Source: Piscicola geometra
Taxonomy: Eukaryota; Annelida; Clitellata; Hirudinida; Piscicolidae
Length of the DNA stretch: 64,000 bases
Direction: 5' to 3'
Assembly (NCBI GenBank): GCA_943735955.1
Contig: OX030968.1
Span: forward strand, 211,001 to 275,000
Shown here: piece after piece, positions 1 through 15,000 of the stretch
Numbering within the stretch: the stretch's first letter is position 1
Layout: every line of letters begins with the position of its first letter
Position numbers and translations under genes: made by a program
The notes under the pieces: model-generated
The model's input: only the letters and a program-made list of their open reading frames with translations
Database searches by the model: none
What the model was told of the DNA's origin: nothing

Positions 1-3000
1 ACGATGAAGACGGTGAAGACGATGAAGACGATGAAGACGATGAAGACGATGAAGACGGTGAAGACGGTGAAGACAATGAAGACGGTAAAGACAGTGAAGA
101 CGGTGAAGACGATGAAGACGGTGAAGACGATGAAGACAGTGAAGACGATGAAGACGATGAAGACGATGAAGACGGTGAAGACGGTGAAGACGGTGAAGAC
201 GGTGAAGACGATGAAGACGATGAAGACGATGAAGACGGTGAAGACGGTGAAGACGGTGAAGACGATGAAGACGGTGAAGACGATGAAGACGGTGAAGACG
301 ATGAAGACGGTGAAGACGGTGAAGACGGTGAAGACGGTGAAGACGATGAAGACGATGAAGACGATGAAGACGGTGAATACGGTGAAGACGGTGAAGACGA
401 TGAAGACGGTGAAGACGATGAAGACGGTGAAGACGATGAAGACGGTGAAGACGGTGAAGACGATGAAGACGATGAAGACGAACGATGAAGACGATGAAGA
501 CGGTGAATACGGTGATAACGATGAAGACGGTGAAGACGATGAAGACGGTGAAGACGGTGAAGACGGTGAAGACGGTGAAGACGGTGAAGACGGTGAAGAC
601 GATGAAGACGATGAAGACGATGAAGACAGTGAAAACGATGAAGACGATGAAGACGGTGAAGACGATGAAGACGATGAAGACGATGAAGACGATGAAGACG
701 GTGAAGACGGTGAAGACGGTGAAGACGGTAAAGACGATGAAGACGAACGATGAAGACGGTGAAGACGGTGAAGACGGTGAAGACGGTGAAGACGATGAAG
801 ACGATCAAGACGGTGAAGACGGTGAAGACGGTGAAGACGATGAAGACGGTGAAGACGATGAAGACGATGAAGACGATGAAGACGATGAAGACGGTGAAGA
901 CGGTGAAGACGGTGAAGACGGTGAAGACGATGAAGACGATGAAGACGATGAAGACGGTGAAGACGGTGAAGACGGTGAAGACGATGAAGACGGTGAAGAC
1001 GATGAAGACGGTGAAGACGATGAAGACGGTGAAGACGGTGAAGACGGTGAAGACGGTGAAGACGATGAAGACGATGAAGACGATGAAGACGGTGAATACG
1101 GTGAAGACGGTGAAGACGATGAAGACGGTGAAGACGATGAAGACGGTGAAGACGATGAAGACGGTGAAGACGGTGAAGACGATGAAGACGATGAAGACGA
1201 ACGATGAAGACGATGAAGACGGTGAATACGGTGATAACGATGAAGACGGTGAAGACGATGAAGACGGTGAAGACGGTGAAGACGGTGAAGACGGTGAAGA
1301 CGGTGAAGACGGTGAAGACGATGAAGACGATGAAGACGATGAAGACAGTGAAAACGATGAAGACGATGAAGACGGTGAAGACGATGAAGACGATGAAGAC
1401 GATGAAGACGATGAAGACGGTGAAGACGGTGAAGACGGTGAAGACGGTAAAGACGATGAAGACGATGAAGACGATAAAGACGGTGAAGACGGTGAAGTCA
1501 ATGAAGACGATGAAGACGATGAAGACGGTGAAGACGGTGAAGACGATGAAGACGGTGAAGACGATGTAGATGGTGAAGACGGTGAGGACGATGAAGACGG
1601 TGAAGACAATGAAGACGGTGAAGACGATGAAGACGGTGAAGACGATGAAGACGATGAAGACGGTGAAGACGATGAAGACGATGAAGACGGTGAAGACGGT
1701 GAAGACGATGAAGACGATGAAGACGATGAAGACGGTGTAGACAGTGAAGACGGTGAAGACGGTGAAGACGGTGAAGACGATGAAGACGATGAAGACGATG
1801 AAGACGGTGAAGACGATGAAGACGGTGAAGACGGTGAAGACGATGAAGACAATGAAGACGGTGAAGATGGTGAAGACGGTGAAGACGGTGAAGACGATGA
1901 AGACGATGAAGACGGTGAAGACGGTGAAGACGGTGAAGACGGTGAAGACGGTGAAGACGGTGAAGACGATGAAGACGATGAAGACGATGAAGACGATGAA
2001 GACGGTGAAGACGATGAAGACGATGAAGACGATGAAGACGATGAAGACGGTGAAGACGGTGAAGACAATGAAGACGGTAAAGACAGTGAAGACGGTGAAG
2101 ACGATGAAGACGGTGAAGACGATGAAGACAGTGAAGACGATGAAGACGATGAAGACGATGAAGACGGTGAAGACGGTGAAGACGGTGAAGACGGTGAAGA
2201 CGATGAAGACGATGAAGACGATGAAGACGGTGAAGACGGTGAAGACGGTGAAGACGATGAAGACGGTGAAGACGATGAAGACGGTGAAGACGATGAAGAC
2301 GGTGAAGACGGTGAAGACGGTGAAGACGGTGAAGACGATGAAGACGATGAAGACGATGAAGACGGTGAATACGGTGAAGACGGTGAAGACGATGAAGACG
2401 GTGAAGACGATGAAGACGGTGAAGACGATGAAGACGGTGAAGACGGTGAAGACGATGAAGACGATGAAGACGAACGATGAAGACGATGAAGACGGTGAAT
2501 ACGGTGATAACGATGAAGACGGTGAAGACGATGAAGACGGTGAAGACGGTGAAGACGGTGAAGACGGTGAAGACGGTGAAGACGGTGAAGACGATGAAGA
2601 CGGTGAAGAAGATGAAGACGGTGAAGACGATGAAGACGGTGAAGACGGTGAAGACGAACGATGAAGACGATGAAGACGGTGAAGACGATGAAGACGGTGA
2701 AGACGATGAAGACGGTGAAGACGATGAAGACGGTGAAGACGATGAAGACGGTGAAGACGATGAAGACGGTGAAGACGGTGAAGACGATGAAGACGATGAA
2801 GACGAACGATGAAGACGATGAAGACGGTGAAGACGGTGAAGACGATAAAGACGGTGAAGACGATGAAGACGGTGAAGACGATGAAGACGGTGAAGACGGT
2901 GAAGACGATGAAGACGATGAAGACGGTGAAGACGATGAAGACGGTGAAGAAGATGAAGACGGTGAAGACGATGAAGACGGTGAAGACGAACGATGAAGAC

Positions 3001-6000
3001 GATGAAGACGGTGAAGACGATGAAGACGGTGAAGACGATGAAGACAGTGAAGACGATGAAGACGGTGAAGACAGTGAAGACGAACGATGAAGACGATGAA
3101 GACGGTGAAGACGATGAAGACGGTGAAGACGATGAAGACGATGAAGACGATGAAGACGGTGAAGACGATGAAGACGATGAAGACGATGAAGACGAACGAT
3201 GAAGACGATGAAGACGAACGATGAAGACGATGAAGACGGTGAAGACGGTGAAGACGGTGAAGACGATGAAGACGATGAAGACGATGAAGACGGTGAAGAC
3301 GATGAAGACGGTGAAGAAGATGAAGACGGTGGAGACGATGAAGACGGTGAAGACGATGAAGACGGTGAAGACGATGAAGACGGTGAAGACGGTGAAGACG
3401 AACGATGAAAACGATGAAGACGGTGAAGACGATGAAGACGGTGAAGACGATGAAGACGGTGAAGACGAGGAAGACGGTGAAGACGATGTAGACGGTGAAG
3501 ACGATGAAGACGATGAAGACGATGAAGACGATGAAGACGAACGATGAAGACGGTGAAGACGGTGAAGACGGTGAAGACGGTGAAGACGATGAAGACGATC
3601 AAGACGGTGAAGACGGTGAAGACGGTGAAGACGATGAAGACGGTGAAGACGATGAAGACGATGAAGACGAACGATGAAGACGATGAAGACGGTGAAGACG
3701 ATGAAGACGGTGAAGACGATGAAGACGATGAAGACGATGAAGACGGTGAAGACGGTGAAGACGGTGAAGACGGTGAAGACGATGAAGACGGTGAAGACGA
3801 TGAAGACGGTGAAGACGATGAAGACGGTGAAGACGGTGATAACGATGAAGACGGTGAAGACGATGAAGACGGTGAAGACGGTGAAGACGGTGAAGACGGT
3901 GAAGACGGTGAAGACGATGAAGACGGTGAAGAAGATGAAGACGGTGAAGACGATGAAGACGGTGAAGACGGTGAAGACGAACGATGAAGACGATAAAGAC
4001 GGTGAAGACGATGAAGACGGTGAAGACGATGAAGACAGTGAAGACGATGAAGACGGTGAAGACGGTGAAGACGAACGATGAAGACGATGAAGACGGTGAA
4101 GACGATGAAGACGGTGAAGACGGTGAAGACGATGAAGACGATGAAGACGATGAAGACGGTGAAGACGATGAAGACGATGAAGACGATGAAGACGAACGAT
4201 GAAGACGATGAAGACGAACGATGAAGACGATGAAGACGGTGAAGACGGTGAAGACGGTGAAGACGATGAAGACGATGAAGACGATGAAGACGGTGAAGAC
4301 GAACGATGAAGACGATGAAGACGGTGAAGACGATGAAGACGGTGAAGACGATGAAGACGATGAAGACGATGAAGACGGTGAAGACGATGAAGACGATGAA
4401 GACGATGAAGACGAACGATGAAGACGATGAAGACGAACGATGAAGACGATGAAGACGGTGAAGACGGTGAAGACGGTGAAGACGATGAAGACGATGAAGA
4501 CGATGAAGACGGTGAAGACGATGAAGACGGTGAAGAAGATGAAGACGGTGGAGACGATGAAGACGGTGAAGACGATGAAGACGGTGAAGACGATGAAGAC
4601 GGTGAAGACGGTGAAGACGAACGATGAAAACGATGAAGACGGTGAAGACGATGAAGACGGTGAAGACGATGAAGACGGTGAAGACGAGGAAGACGGTGAA
4701 GACGATGTAGACGGTGAAGACGATGAAGACGATGAAGACGATGAAGACGATGAAGACGAACGATGAAGACGGTGAAGACGGTGAAGACGGTGAAGACGGT
4801 GAAGACGATGAAGACGATCAAGACGGTGAAGACGGTGAAGACGGTGAAGACGATGAAGACGGTGAAGACGATGAAGACGATGAAGACGAACGATGAAGAC
4901 GATGAAGACGGTGAAGACGATGAAGACGGTGAAGACGATGAAGACGATGAAGACGATGAAGACGGTGAAGACGGTGAAGACGGTGAAGACGGTGAAGACG
5001 ATGAAGACGGTGAAGACGATGAAGACGGTGAAGACGATGAAGACGGTGAAGACGGTGATAACGATGAAGACGGTGAAGACGATGAAGACGGTGAAGACGG
5101 TGAAGACGGTGAAGACGGTGAAGACGGTGAAGACGATGAAGACGGTGAAGAAGATGAAGACGGTGAAGACGATGAAGACGGTGAAGACGGTGAAGACGAA
5201 CGATGAAGACGATGAAGACGGTGAAGACGATGAAGACGGTGAAGACGATGAAGACAGTGAAGACGATGAAGACGGTGAAGACGGTGAAGACGAACGATGA
5301 AGACGATGAAGACGGTGAAGACGATGAAGACGGTGAAGACGGTGAAGACGATGAAGACGATGAAGACGATGAAGACGGTGAAGACGATGAAGACGATGAA
5401 GACGATGAAGACGAACGATGAAGACGATGAAGACGAACGATGAAGACGATGAAGACGGTGAAGACGGTGAAGACGGTGAAGACGATGAAGACGATGAAGA
5501 CGATGAAGACGGTGAAGACGAACGATGAAGACGATGAAGACGGTGAAGACGATGAAGACGGTAAAGAAGATGAAGACGGTGAAGACGATGAAGACGGTGA
5601 AGACGATGAAGACGGTGAAGACGATGAAGACGGTGAAGACGGTGAAGACGAACGATGAAAACGATGAAGACGGTGAAGACGATGAAGACGGTGAAGACGA
5701 TGAAGACGGTGAAGACGATGAAGACGATGAAGACGATGTAGACGGTGAAGACGATGAAGACGATGAAGACGATGAAGACGATGAAGACGAACGATGAAGA
5801 CGGTGAAGACGGTGAAGACGGTGAAGACGATGAAGACGATGAAGACGATGAAGACGATCAAGACGATCAAGACGGTGAAGACGGTGAAGACGGTGAAGAC
5901 GATGAAGACGGTGAAGACGATGAAGACGGTGAAGACGGTGAAGACGGTGAAGACGATGAAGACGATGAAGACGAACGATGAAGACGATGAAGACGGTGAA

Positions 6001-9000
6001 GACGATGAAGACGGTGAAGACGATGAAGACGATGAAGACGATGAAGACGGTGAAGACGGTGAAGACGGTGAAGACGGTGAAGACGATGAAGACGGTGAAG
6101 ACGATGAAGACGGTGAAGACGATGAAGACGGTGAAGACGGTGATAACGATGAAGACGGTGAAGACGATGAAGACGGTGAAGACGGTGAAGACGGTGAAGA
6201 CGGTGAAGACGGTGAAGACGATGAAGACGGTGAAGAAGATGAAGACGGTGAAGACGATGAAGACGGTGAAGACGGTGAAGACGAACGATGAAGACGATGA
6301 AGACGGTGAAGACGATGAAGACGGTGAAGACGATGAAGACAGTGAAGACGATGAAGACGGTGAAGACGGTGAAGACGAACGATGAAGACGATGAAGACGG
6401 TGAAGACGATGAAGACGGTGAAGACGGTGAAGACGATGAAGACGATGAAGACGATGAAGACGGTGAAGACGATGAAGACGATGAAGACGATGAAGACGAA
6501 CGATGAAGACGATGAAGACGAACGATGAAGACGATGAAGACGGTGAAGACGGTGAAGACGGTGAAGACGATGAAGACGATGAAGACGATGAAGACGGTGA
6601 AGACGAACGATGAAGACGATGAAGACGGTGAAGACGATGAAGACGGTGAAGAAGATGAAGACGGTGAAGACGATGAAGACGGTGAAGACGATGAAGACGG
6701 TGAAGACGATGAAGACGGTGAAGACGGTGAAGACGAACGATGAAAACGATGAAGACGGTGAAGACGATGAAGACGGTGAAGACGATGAAGACGGTGAAGA
6801 CGATGAAGACGATGAAGACGATGTAGACGGTGAAGACGATGAAGACGATGAAGACGATGAAGACGATGAAGACGAACGATGAAGACGGTGAAGACGGTGA
6901 AGACGGTGAAGACGATGAAGACGATGAAGACGATGAAGACGATCAAGACGATCAAGACGGTGAAGACGGTGAAGACGGTGAAGACGATGAAGACGGTGAA
7001 GACGATGAAGACGGTGAAGACGGTGAAGACGGTGAAGACGATGAAGACGATGAAGACGAACGATGAAGACGATGAAGACGGTGAAGACGATGAAGACGGT
7101 GAAGACGATGAAGACGATGAAGACGATGAAGACGGTGAAGACGGTGAAGACGGTGAAGACGATGAAGACGGTGAAGACGATGAAGACGGTGAAGACGAGG
7201 AAGACGATGAAGACGGTGAAGACGATGAAGACGGTGAAGACGGTGAAGACGATGAAGACGATGAAGACGGTGAAAACGGTGAAGACGGTGGAGACGAAGA
7301 AGACGATGAAGACGATGAAGACGGTGAAAACAATGAAGACGGTGAAGACGGTGAAGACGGTGAAGACGATGAAGACGATGAAGACGATGAAGACGGTGAA
7401 GACGATGAAGACGGTGAAGACGGTGAAGACGATGAAGACGATGAAGACGGTGAAAACGGTGAAGACGGTGGAGACGAAGAAGACGATGAAGACGATGAAG
7501 ACGGTGAAAACAATGAAGACGGTGAAGACGGTGAAGACGGTGAAGACGATGAAGACGATGAAGACGATGAAGACGATGAAGACGGTGAAGACGATGAAGA
7601 CGGTGAAGACGGTGAAGACGATGAAGACGGTGAAGACGGTGAAGACGGTGAAGACGGTGAAGACGATGAAGACAATGAAGACGGTGAAGACGATGAAGAC
7701 GGTGAAGACGAACGATGAAGACGATGAAGACGGTGAAGACGATGAAGACGGTGAAGACGATGAAGACAGTGAAGACGATGAAGACGGTGAAGACAGTGAA
7801 GACGAACGATGAAGACGATGAAGACGGTGAAGACGATGAAGACGGTGAAGACGATGAAGACGATGAAGACGATGAAGACGGTGAAGACGATGAAGACGAT
7901 GAAGACGATGAAGACGAACGATGAAGACGATGAAGACGAACGATGAAGACGATGAAGACGGTGAAGACGGTGAAGACGGTGAAGACGATGAAGACGATGA
8001 AGACGATGAAGACGGTGAAGACGATGAGGACGGTGAAGAAGATGAAGACGGTGGAGACGATGAAGACGGTGAAGACGATGAAGACGGTGAAGACGATGAA
8101 GACGGTGAAGACGGTGAAGACGAACGATGAAAACGATGAAGACGGTGAAGACGATGAAGACGGTGAAGACGATGAAGACGGTGAAGACGAGGAAGACGGT
8201 GAAGACGATGTAGACGGTGAAGACGATGAAGACGATGAAGACGATGAAGACGATGAAGACGAACGATGAAGACGGTGAAGACGGTGAAGACGGTGAAGAC
8301 GGTGAAGACGATGAAGACGATCAAGACGGTGAAGACGGTGAAGACGGTGAAGACGATGAAGACGGTGAAGACGATGAAGACGATGAAGACGAACGATGAA
8401 GACGATGAAGACGGTGAAGACGATGAAGACGGTGAAGACGATGAAGACGATGAAGACGATGAAGACGGTGAAAACGGTGAAGACGGTGAAGACGGTGAAG
8501 ACGATGAAGACGGTGAAGACGATGAAGACGGTGAAGACGATGAAGACGGTGAAGACGGTGATAACGATGAAGACGGTGAAGACGATGAAGACGGTGAAGA
8601 CGGTGAAGACGGTGAAGACGGTGAAGACGGTGAAGACGATGAAGACGGTGAAGAAGATGAAGACGGTGAAGACGATGAAGACGGTGAAGACGGTGAAGAC
8701 GAACGATGAAGACGATGAAGACGGTGAAGACGATGAAGACGGTGAAGACGATGAAGACAGTGAAGACGATGAAGACGGTGAAGACGGTGAAGACGAACGA
8801 TGAAGACGATGAAGACGGTGAAGACGATGAAGACGGTGAAGACGGTGAAGACGATGAAGACGATGAAGACGATGAAGACGGTGAAGACGATGAAGACGAT
8901 GAAGACGATGAAGACGAACGATGAAGACGATGAAGACGAACGATGAAGACGATGAAGACGGTGAAGACGGTGAAGACGGTGAAGACGATGAAGACGATGA

Positions 9001-12000
9001 AGACGATGAAGACGGTGAAGACGAACGATGAAGACGATGAAGACGGTGAAGACGATGAAGACGGTGAAGACGATGAAGACGATGAAGACGATGAAGACGG
9101 TGAAGACGATGAAGACGATGAAGACGATGAAGACGAACGATGAAGACGATGAAGACGAACGATGAAGACGATGAAGACGAACGATGAAGACGATGAAGAC
9201 GGTGAAGACGGTGAAGACGGTGAAGACGATGAAGACGATGAAGACGATGAAGACGGTGAAGACGATGAAGACGGTGAAGAAGATGAAGACGGTGGAGACG
9301 ATGAAGACGGTGAAGACGATGAAGACGGTGAAGACGATGAAGACGGTGAAGACGGTGAAGACGAACGATGAAAACGATGAAGACGGTGAAGACGATGAAG
9401 ACGGTGAAGACGATGAAGACGGTGAAGACGAGGAAGACGGTGAAGACGATGTAGACGGTGAAGACGATGAAGACGATGAAGACGATGAAGACGATGAAGA
9501 CGAACGATGAAGACGGTGAAGACGGTGAAGACGGTGAAGACGGTGAAGACGATGAAGACGATCAAGACGGTGAAGACGGTGAAGACGGTGAAGACGATGA
9601 AGACGGTGAAGACGATGAAGACGATGAAGACGAACGATGAAGACGATGAAGACGGTGAAGACGATGAAGACGGTGAAGACGATGAAGACGATGAAGACGA
9701 TGAAGACGGTGAAGACGGTGAAGACGAACGATGAAGACGATGAAGACGGTGAAGACGATGAAGACGGTGAAGACGATGAAGACAGTGAAGACGATGAAGA
9801 CGGTGAAGACGGTGAAGACGAACGATGAAGACGATGAAGACGGTGAAGACGATGAAGACGGTGAAGACGGTGAAGACGATGAAGACGATGAAGACGATGA
9901 AGACGGTGAAGACGATGAAGACGATGAAGACGATGAAGACGAACGATGAAGACGATGAAGACGAACGATGAAGACGATGAAGACGGTGAAGACGGTGAAG
10001 ACGGTGAAGACGATGAAGACGATGAAGACGATGAAGACGGTGAAGACGAACGATGAAGACGATGAAGACGGTGAAGACGATGAAGACGGTGAAGAAGATG
10101 AAGACGGTGAAGACGATGAAGACGGTGAAGACGATGAAGACGGTGAAGACGATGAAGACGGTGAAGACGGTGAAGACGAACGATGAAAACGATGAAGACG
10201 GTGAAGACGATGAAGACGGTGAAGACGATGAAGACGGTGAAGACGATGAAGACGTTGAAGACGATGTAGACGGTGAAGACGATGAAGACGATGAAGACGA
10301 TGAAGACGATGAAGACGAACGATGAAGACGGTGAAGACGGTGAAGACGGTGAAGACGATGAAGACGATGAAGACGATGAAGACGATCAAGACGATCAAGA
10401 CGGTGAAGACGGTGAAGACGGTGAAGACGATGAAGACGGTGAAGACGATGAAGACGGTGAAGACGGTGAAGACGGTGAAGACGATGAAGACGATGAAGAC
10501 GAACGATGAAGACGATGAAGACGGTGAAGACGATGAAGACGGTGAAGACGATGAAGACGATGAAGACGATGAAGACGGTGAAGACGGTGAAGACGGTGAA
10601 GACGATGAAGACGGTGAAGACGATGAAGACGGTGAAGACGAGGAAGACGATGAAGACGGTGAAGACGATGAAGACGGTGAAGACGGTGAAGACGATGAAG
10701 ACGATGAAGACGGTGAAAACGGTGAAGACGGTGGAGACGAAGAAGACGATGAAGACGATGAAGACGGTGAAAACAATGAAGACGGTGAAGACGGTGAAGA
10801 CGGTGAAGACGATGAAGACGATGAAGACGATGAAGACGATGAAGACGGTGAAGACGATGAAGACGGTGAAGACGGTGAAGACGATGAAGACGGTGAAGAC
10901 GGTGAAGACGGTGAAGACGGTGAAGACGATGAAGACAATGAAGACGGTGAAGACGATGAAGACGGTGAAGACGAACGATGAAGACGATGAAGACGGTGAA
11001 GACGATGAAGACGGTGAAGACGATGAAGACAGTGAAGACGATGAAGACGGTGAAGACAGTGAAGACGAACGATGAAGACGATGAAGACGATGAAGACGAT
11101 GAAGACAGTGAAGACGATGAAGACGATGAAGACGATGAAGACAGTGAAGACGATGAAGACGGTGAAGAAGATGAAGACGGTGGAGACGATGAAGACGGTG
11201 AAGACGATGAAGACGGTGAAGACGATGAAGACGGTGAAGACGGTGAAGACGAACGATGAAAACGATGAAGACGGTGAAGACGATGAAGACGGTGAAGACG
11301 ATGAAGACGGTGAAGACGAGGAAGACGGTGAAGACGATGTAGACGGTGAAGACGATGAAGACGATGAAGACGATGAAGACGATGAAGACGAACGATGAAG
11401 ACGGTGAAGACGGTGAAGACGGTGAAGACGGTGAAGACGATGAAGACGATCAAGACGGTGAAGACGGTGAAGACGGTGAAGACGATGAAGACGGTGAAGA
11501 CGATGAAGACGATGAAGACGAACGATGAAGACGATGAAGACGGTGAAGACGATGAAGACGGTGAAGACGATGAAGACGGTGAAGACGATGAAGACGATGA
11601 AGACGATGAAGACGGTGAAGACGGTGAAGACGAACGATGAAGACGATGAAGACGGTGAAGACGATGAAGACGGTGAAGACGATGAAGACAGTGAAGACGA
11701 TGAAGACGGTGAAGACGGTGAAGACGAACGATGAAGACGATGAAGACGGTGAAGACGATGAAGACGGTGAAGACGGTGAAGACGATGAAGACGATGAAGA
11801 CGGTGAAGACGGTGAAGACGATGAAGACGGTGAAGACGGTGAAGACGATGAAGACGATGAAGACGATGAAGACGGTGAAGACGAACGATGAAGACGATGA
11901 AGACGGTGAAGACGATGAAGACGGTGAAGAAGATGAAGACGGTGAAGACGATGAAGACGGTGAAGACGATGAAGACGGTGAAGACGATGAAGACGGTGAA

Positions 12001-15000
12001 GACGGTGAAGACGAACGATGAAAACGATGAAGACGGTGAAGACGATGAAGACGGTGAAGACGATGAAGACGGTGAAGACGATGAAGACGTTGAAGACGAT
12101 GTAGACGGTGAAGACGATGAAGACGATGAAGACGATGAAGACGATGAAGACGAACGATGAAGACGGTGAAGACGGTGAAGACGGTGAAGACGATGAAGAC
12201 GATGAAGACGATGAAGACGATCAAGACGATCAAGACGGTGAAGACGGTGAAGACGGTGAAGACGATGAAGACGGTGAAGACGATGAAGACGGTGAAGACG
12301 GTGAAGACGGTGAAGACGATGAAGACGATGAAGACGAACGATGAAGACGATGAAGACGGTGAAGACGATGAAGACGGTGAAGACGATGAAGACGATGAAG
12401 ACGATGAAGACGGTGAAGACGGTGAAGACGGTGAAGACGATGAAGACGGTGAAGACGATGAAGACGGTGAAGACGAGGAAGACGATGAAGACGGTGAAGA
12501 CGATGAAGACGGTGAAGACGGTGAAGACGATGAAGACGATGAAGACGGTGAAAACGGTGAAGACGGTGGAGACGAAGAAGACGATGAAGACGATGAAGAC
12601 GGTGAAAACAATGAAGACGGTGAAGACGGTGAAGACGGTGAAGACGATGAAGACGATGAAGACGATGAAGACGATGAAGACGGTGAAGACGATGAAGACG
12701 GTGAAGACGGTGAAGACGATGAAGACGGTGAAGACGGTGAAGACGGTGAAGACGGTGAAGACGATGAAGACAATGAAGACGGTGAAGACGATGAAGACGG
12801 TGAAGACGAACGATGAAGACGATGAAGACGGTGAAGACGATGAAGACGGTGAAGACGATGAAGACAGTGAAGACGATGAAGACGGTGAAGACAGTGAAGA
12901 CGAACGATGAAGACGATGAAGACGGTGAAGACGATGAAGACGGTGAAGACGATGAAGACGATGAAGACGATGAAGACGGTGAAGACGATGAAGACGATGA
13001 AGACGATGAAGACGGTGGAGACGATGAAGACGGTGAAGACGATGAAGACGGTGAAGACGATGAAGACGGTGAAGACGGTGAAGACGAACGATGAAAACGA
13101 TGAAGACGGTGAAGACGATGAAGACGGTGAAGACGATGAAGACGGTGAAGACGAGGAAGACGGTGAAGACGATGTAGACGGTGAAGACGATGAAGACGAT
13201 GAAGACGATGAAGACGATGAAGACGAACGATGAAGACGGTGAAGACGGTGAAGACGGTGAAGACGGTGAAGACGATGAAGACGATCAAGACGGTGAAGAC
13301 GGTGAAGACGGTGAAGACGATGAAGACGGTGAAGACGATGAAGACGATGAAGACGAACGATGAAGACGATGAAGACGGTGAAGACGATGAAGACGGTGAA
13401 GACGATGAAGACGATGAAGACGATGAAGACGGTGAAGACGGTGAAGACGAACGATGAAGACGATGAAGACGGTGAAGACGATGAAGACGGTGAAGACGAT
13501 GAAGACAGTGAAGACGATGAAGACGGTGAAGACGGTGAAGACGAACGATGAAGACGATGAAGACGGTGAAGACGATGAAGACGGTGAAGACGGTGAAGAC
13601 GATGAAGACGATGAAGACGGTGAAGACGGTGAAGACGATGAAGACGGTGAAGACGGTGAAGACGATGAAGACGATGAAGACGATGAAGACGGTGAAGACG
13701 AACGATGAAGACGATGAAGACGGTGAAGACGATGAAGACGGTGAAGAAGATGAAGACGGTGAAGACGATGAAGACGGTGAAGACGATGAAAACGGTGAAG
13801 ACGATGAAGACGGTGAAGACGGTGAAGACGAACGATGAAAACGATGAAGACGGTGAAGACGATGAAGACGGTGAAGACGATGAAGACGGTGAAGACGATG
13901 AAGACGTTGAAGACGATGTAGACGGTGAAGACGATGAAGACGATGAAGACGATGAAGACGATGAAGACGAACGATGAAGACGGTGAAGACGGTGAAGACG
14001 GTGAAGACGATGAAGACGATGAAGACGATGAAGACGATCAAGACGATCAAGACGGTGAAGACGGTGAAGACGGTGAAGACGATGAAGACGGTGAAGACGA
14101 TGAAGACGGTGAAGACGGTGAAGACGGTGAAGACGATGAAGACGATGAAGACGAACGATGAAGACGATGAAGACGGTGAAGACGATGAAGACGGTGAAGA
14201 CGATGAAGACGATGAAGACGATGAAGACGGTGAAGACGGTGAAGACGGTGAAGACGATGAAGACGGTGAAGACGATGAAGACGGTGAAGACGAGGAAGAC
14301 GATGAAGACGGTGAAGACGATGAAGACGGTGAAGACGGTGAAGACGATGAAGACGATGAAGACGGTGAAAACGGTGAAGACGGTGGAGACGAAGAAGACG
14401 ATGAAGACGATGAAGACGGTGAAAACAATGAAGACGGTGAAGACGGTGAAGACGGTGAAGACGATGAAGACGATGAAGACGATGAAGACGATGAAGACGG
14501 TGAAGACGATGAAGACGGTGAAGACGGTGAAGACGATGAAGACGGTGAAGACGGTGAAGACGGTGAAGACGGTGAAGACGATGAAGACAATGAAGACGGT
14601 GAAGACGATGAAGACGGTGAAGACGAACGATGAAGACGATGAAGACGGTGAAGACGATGAAGACGGTGAAGACGATGAAGACAGTGAAGACGATGAAGAC
14701 GGTGAAGACAGTGAAGACGAACGATGAAGACGATGAAGACGGTGAAGACGATGAAGACGGTGAAGACGATGAAGACGATGAAGACGATAAAGACGGTGAA
14801 GACGATGAAGACGATGAAGACGATGAAGACGAACGATGAAGACGATGAAGACGAACGATGAAGACGATGAAGACGGTGAAGACGGTGAAGACGGTGAAGA
14901 CGATGAAGACGATGAAGACGATGAAGACGGTGAAGACGATGAAGACGGTGAAGAAGATGAAGACGGTGGAGACGATGAAGACGGTGAAGACGATGAAGAC

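Noticed and set aside
750..2480. 576-codon acidic open frame and similar frames (EDG/EDD, KTV/KTM)
   Set aside because: Produced by a 9-bp repeat with no stop in frame. Frames shift at every 13-bp marker unit and there is no promoter, unique sequence or domain.
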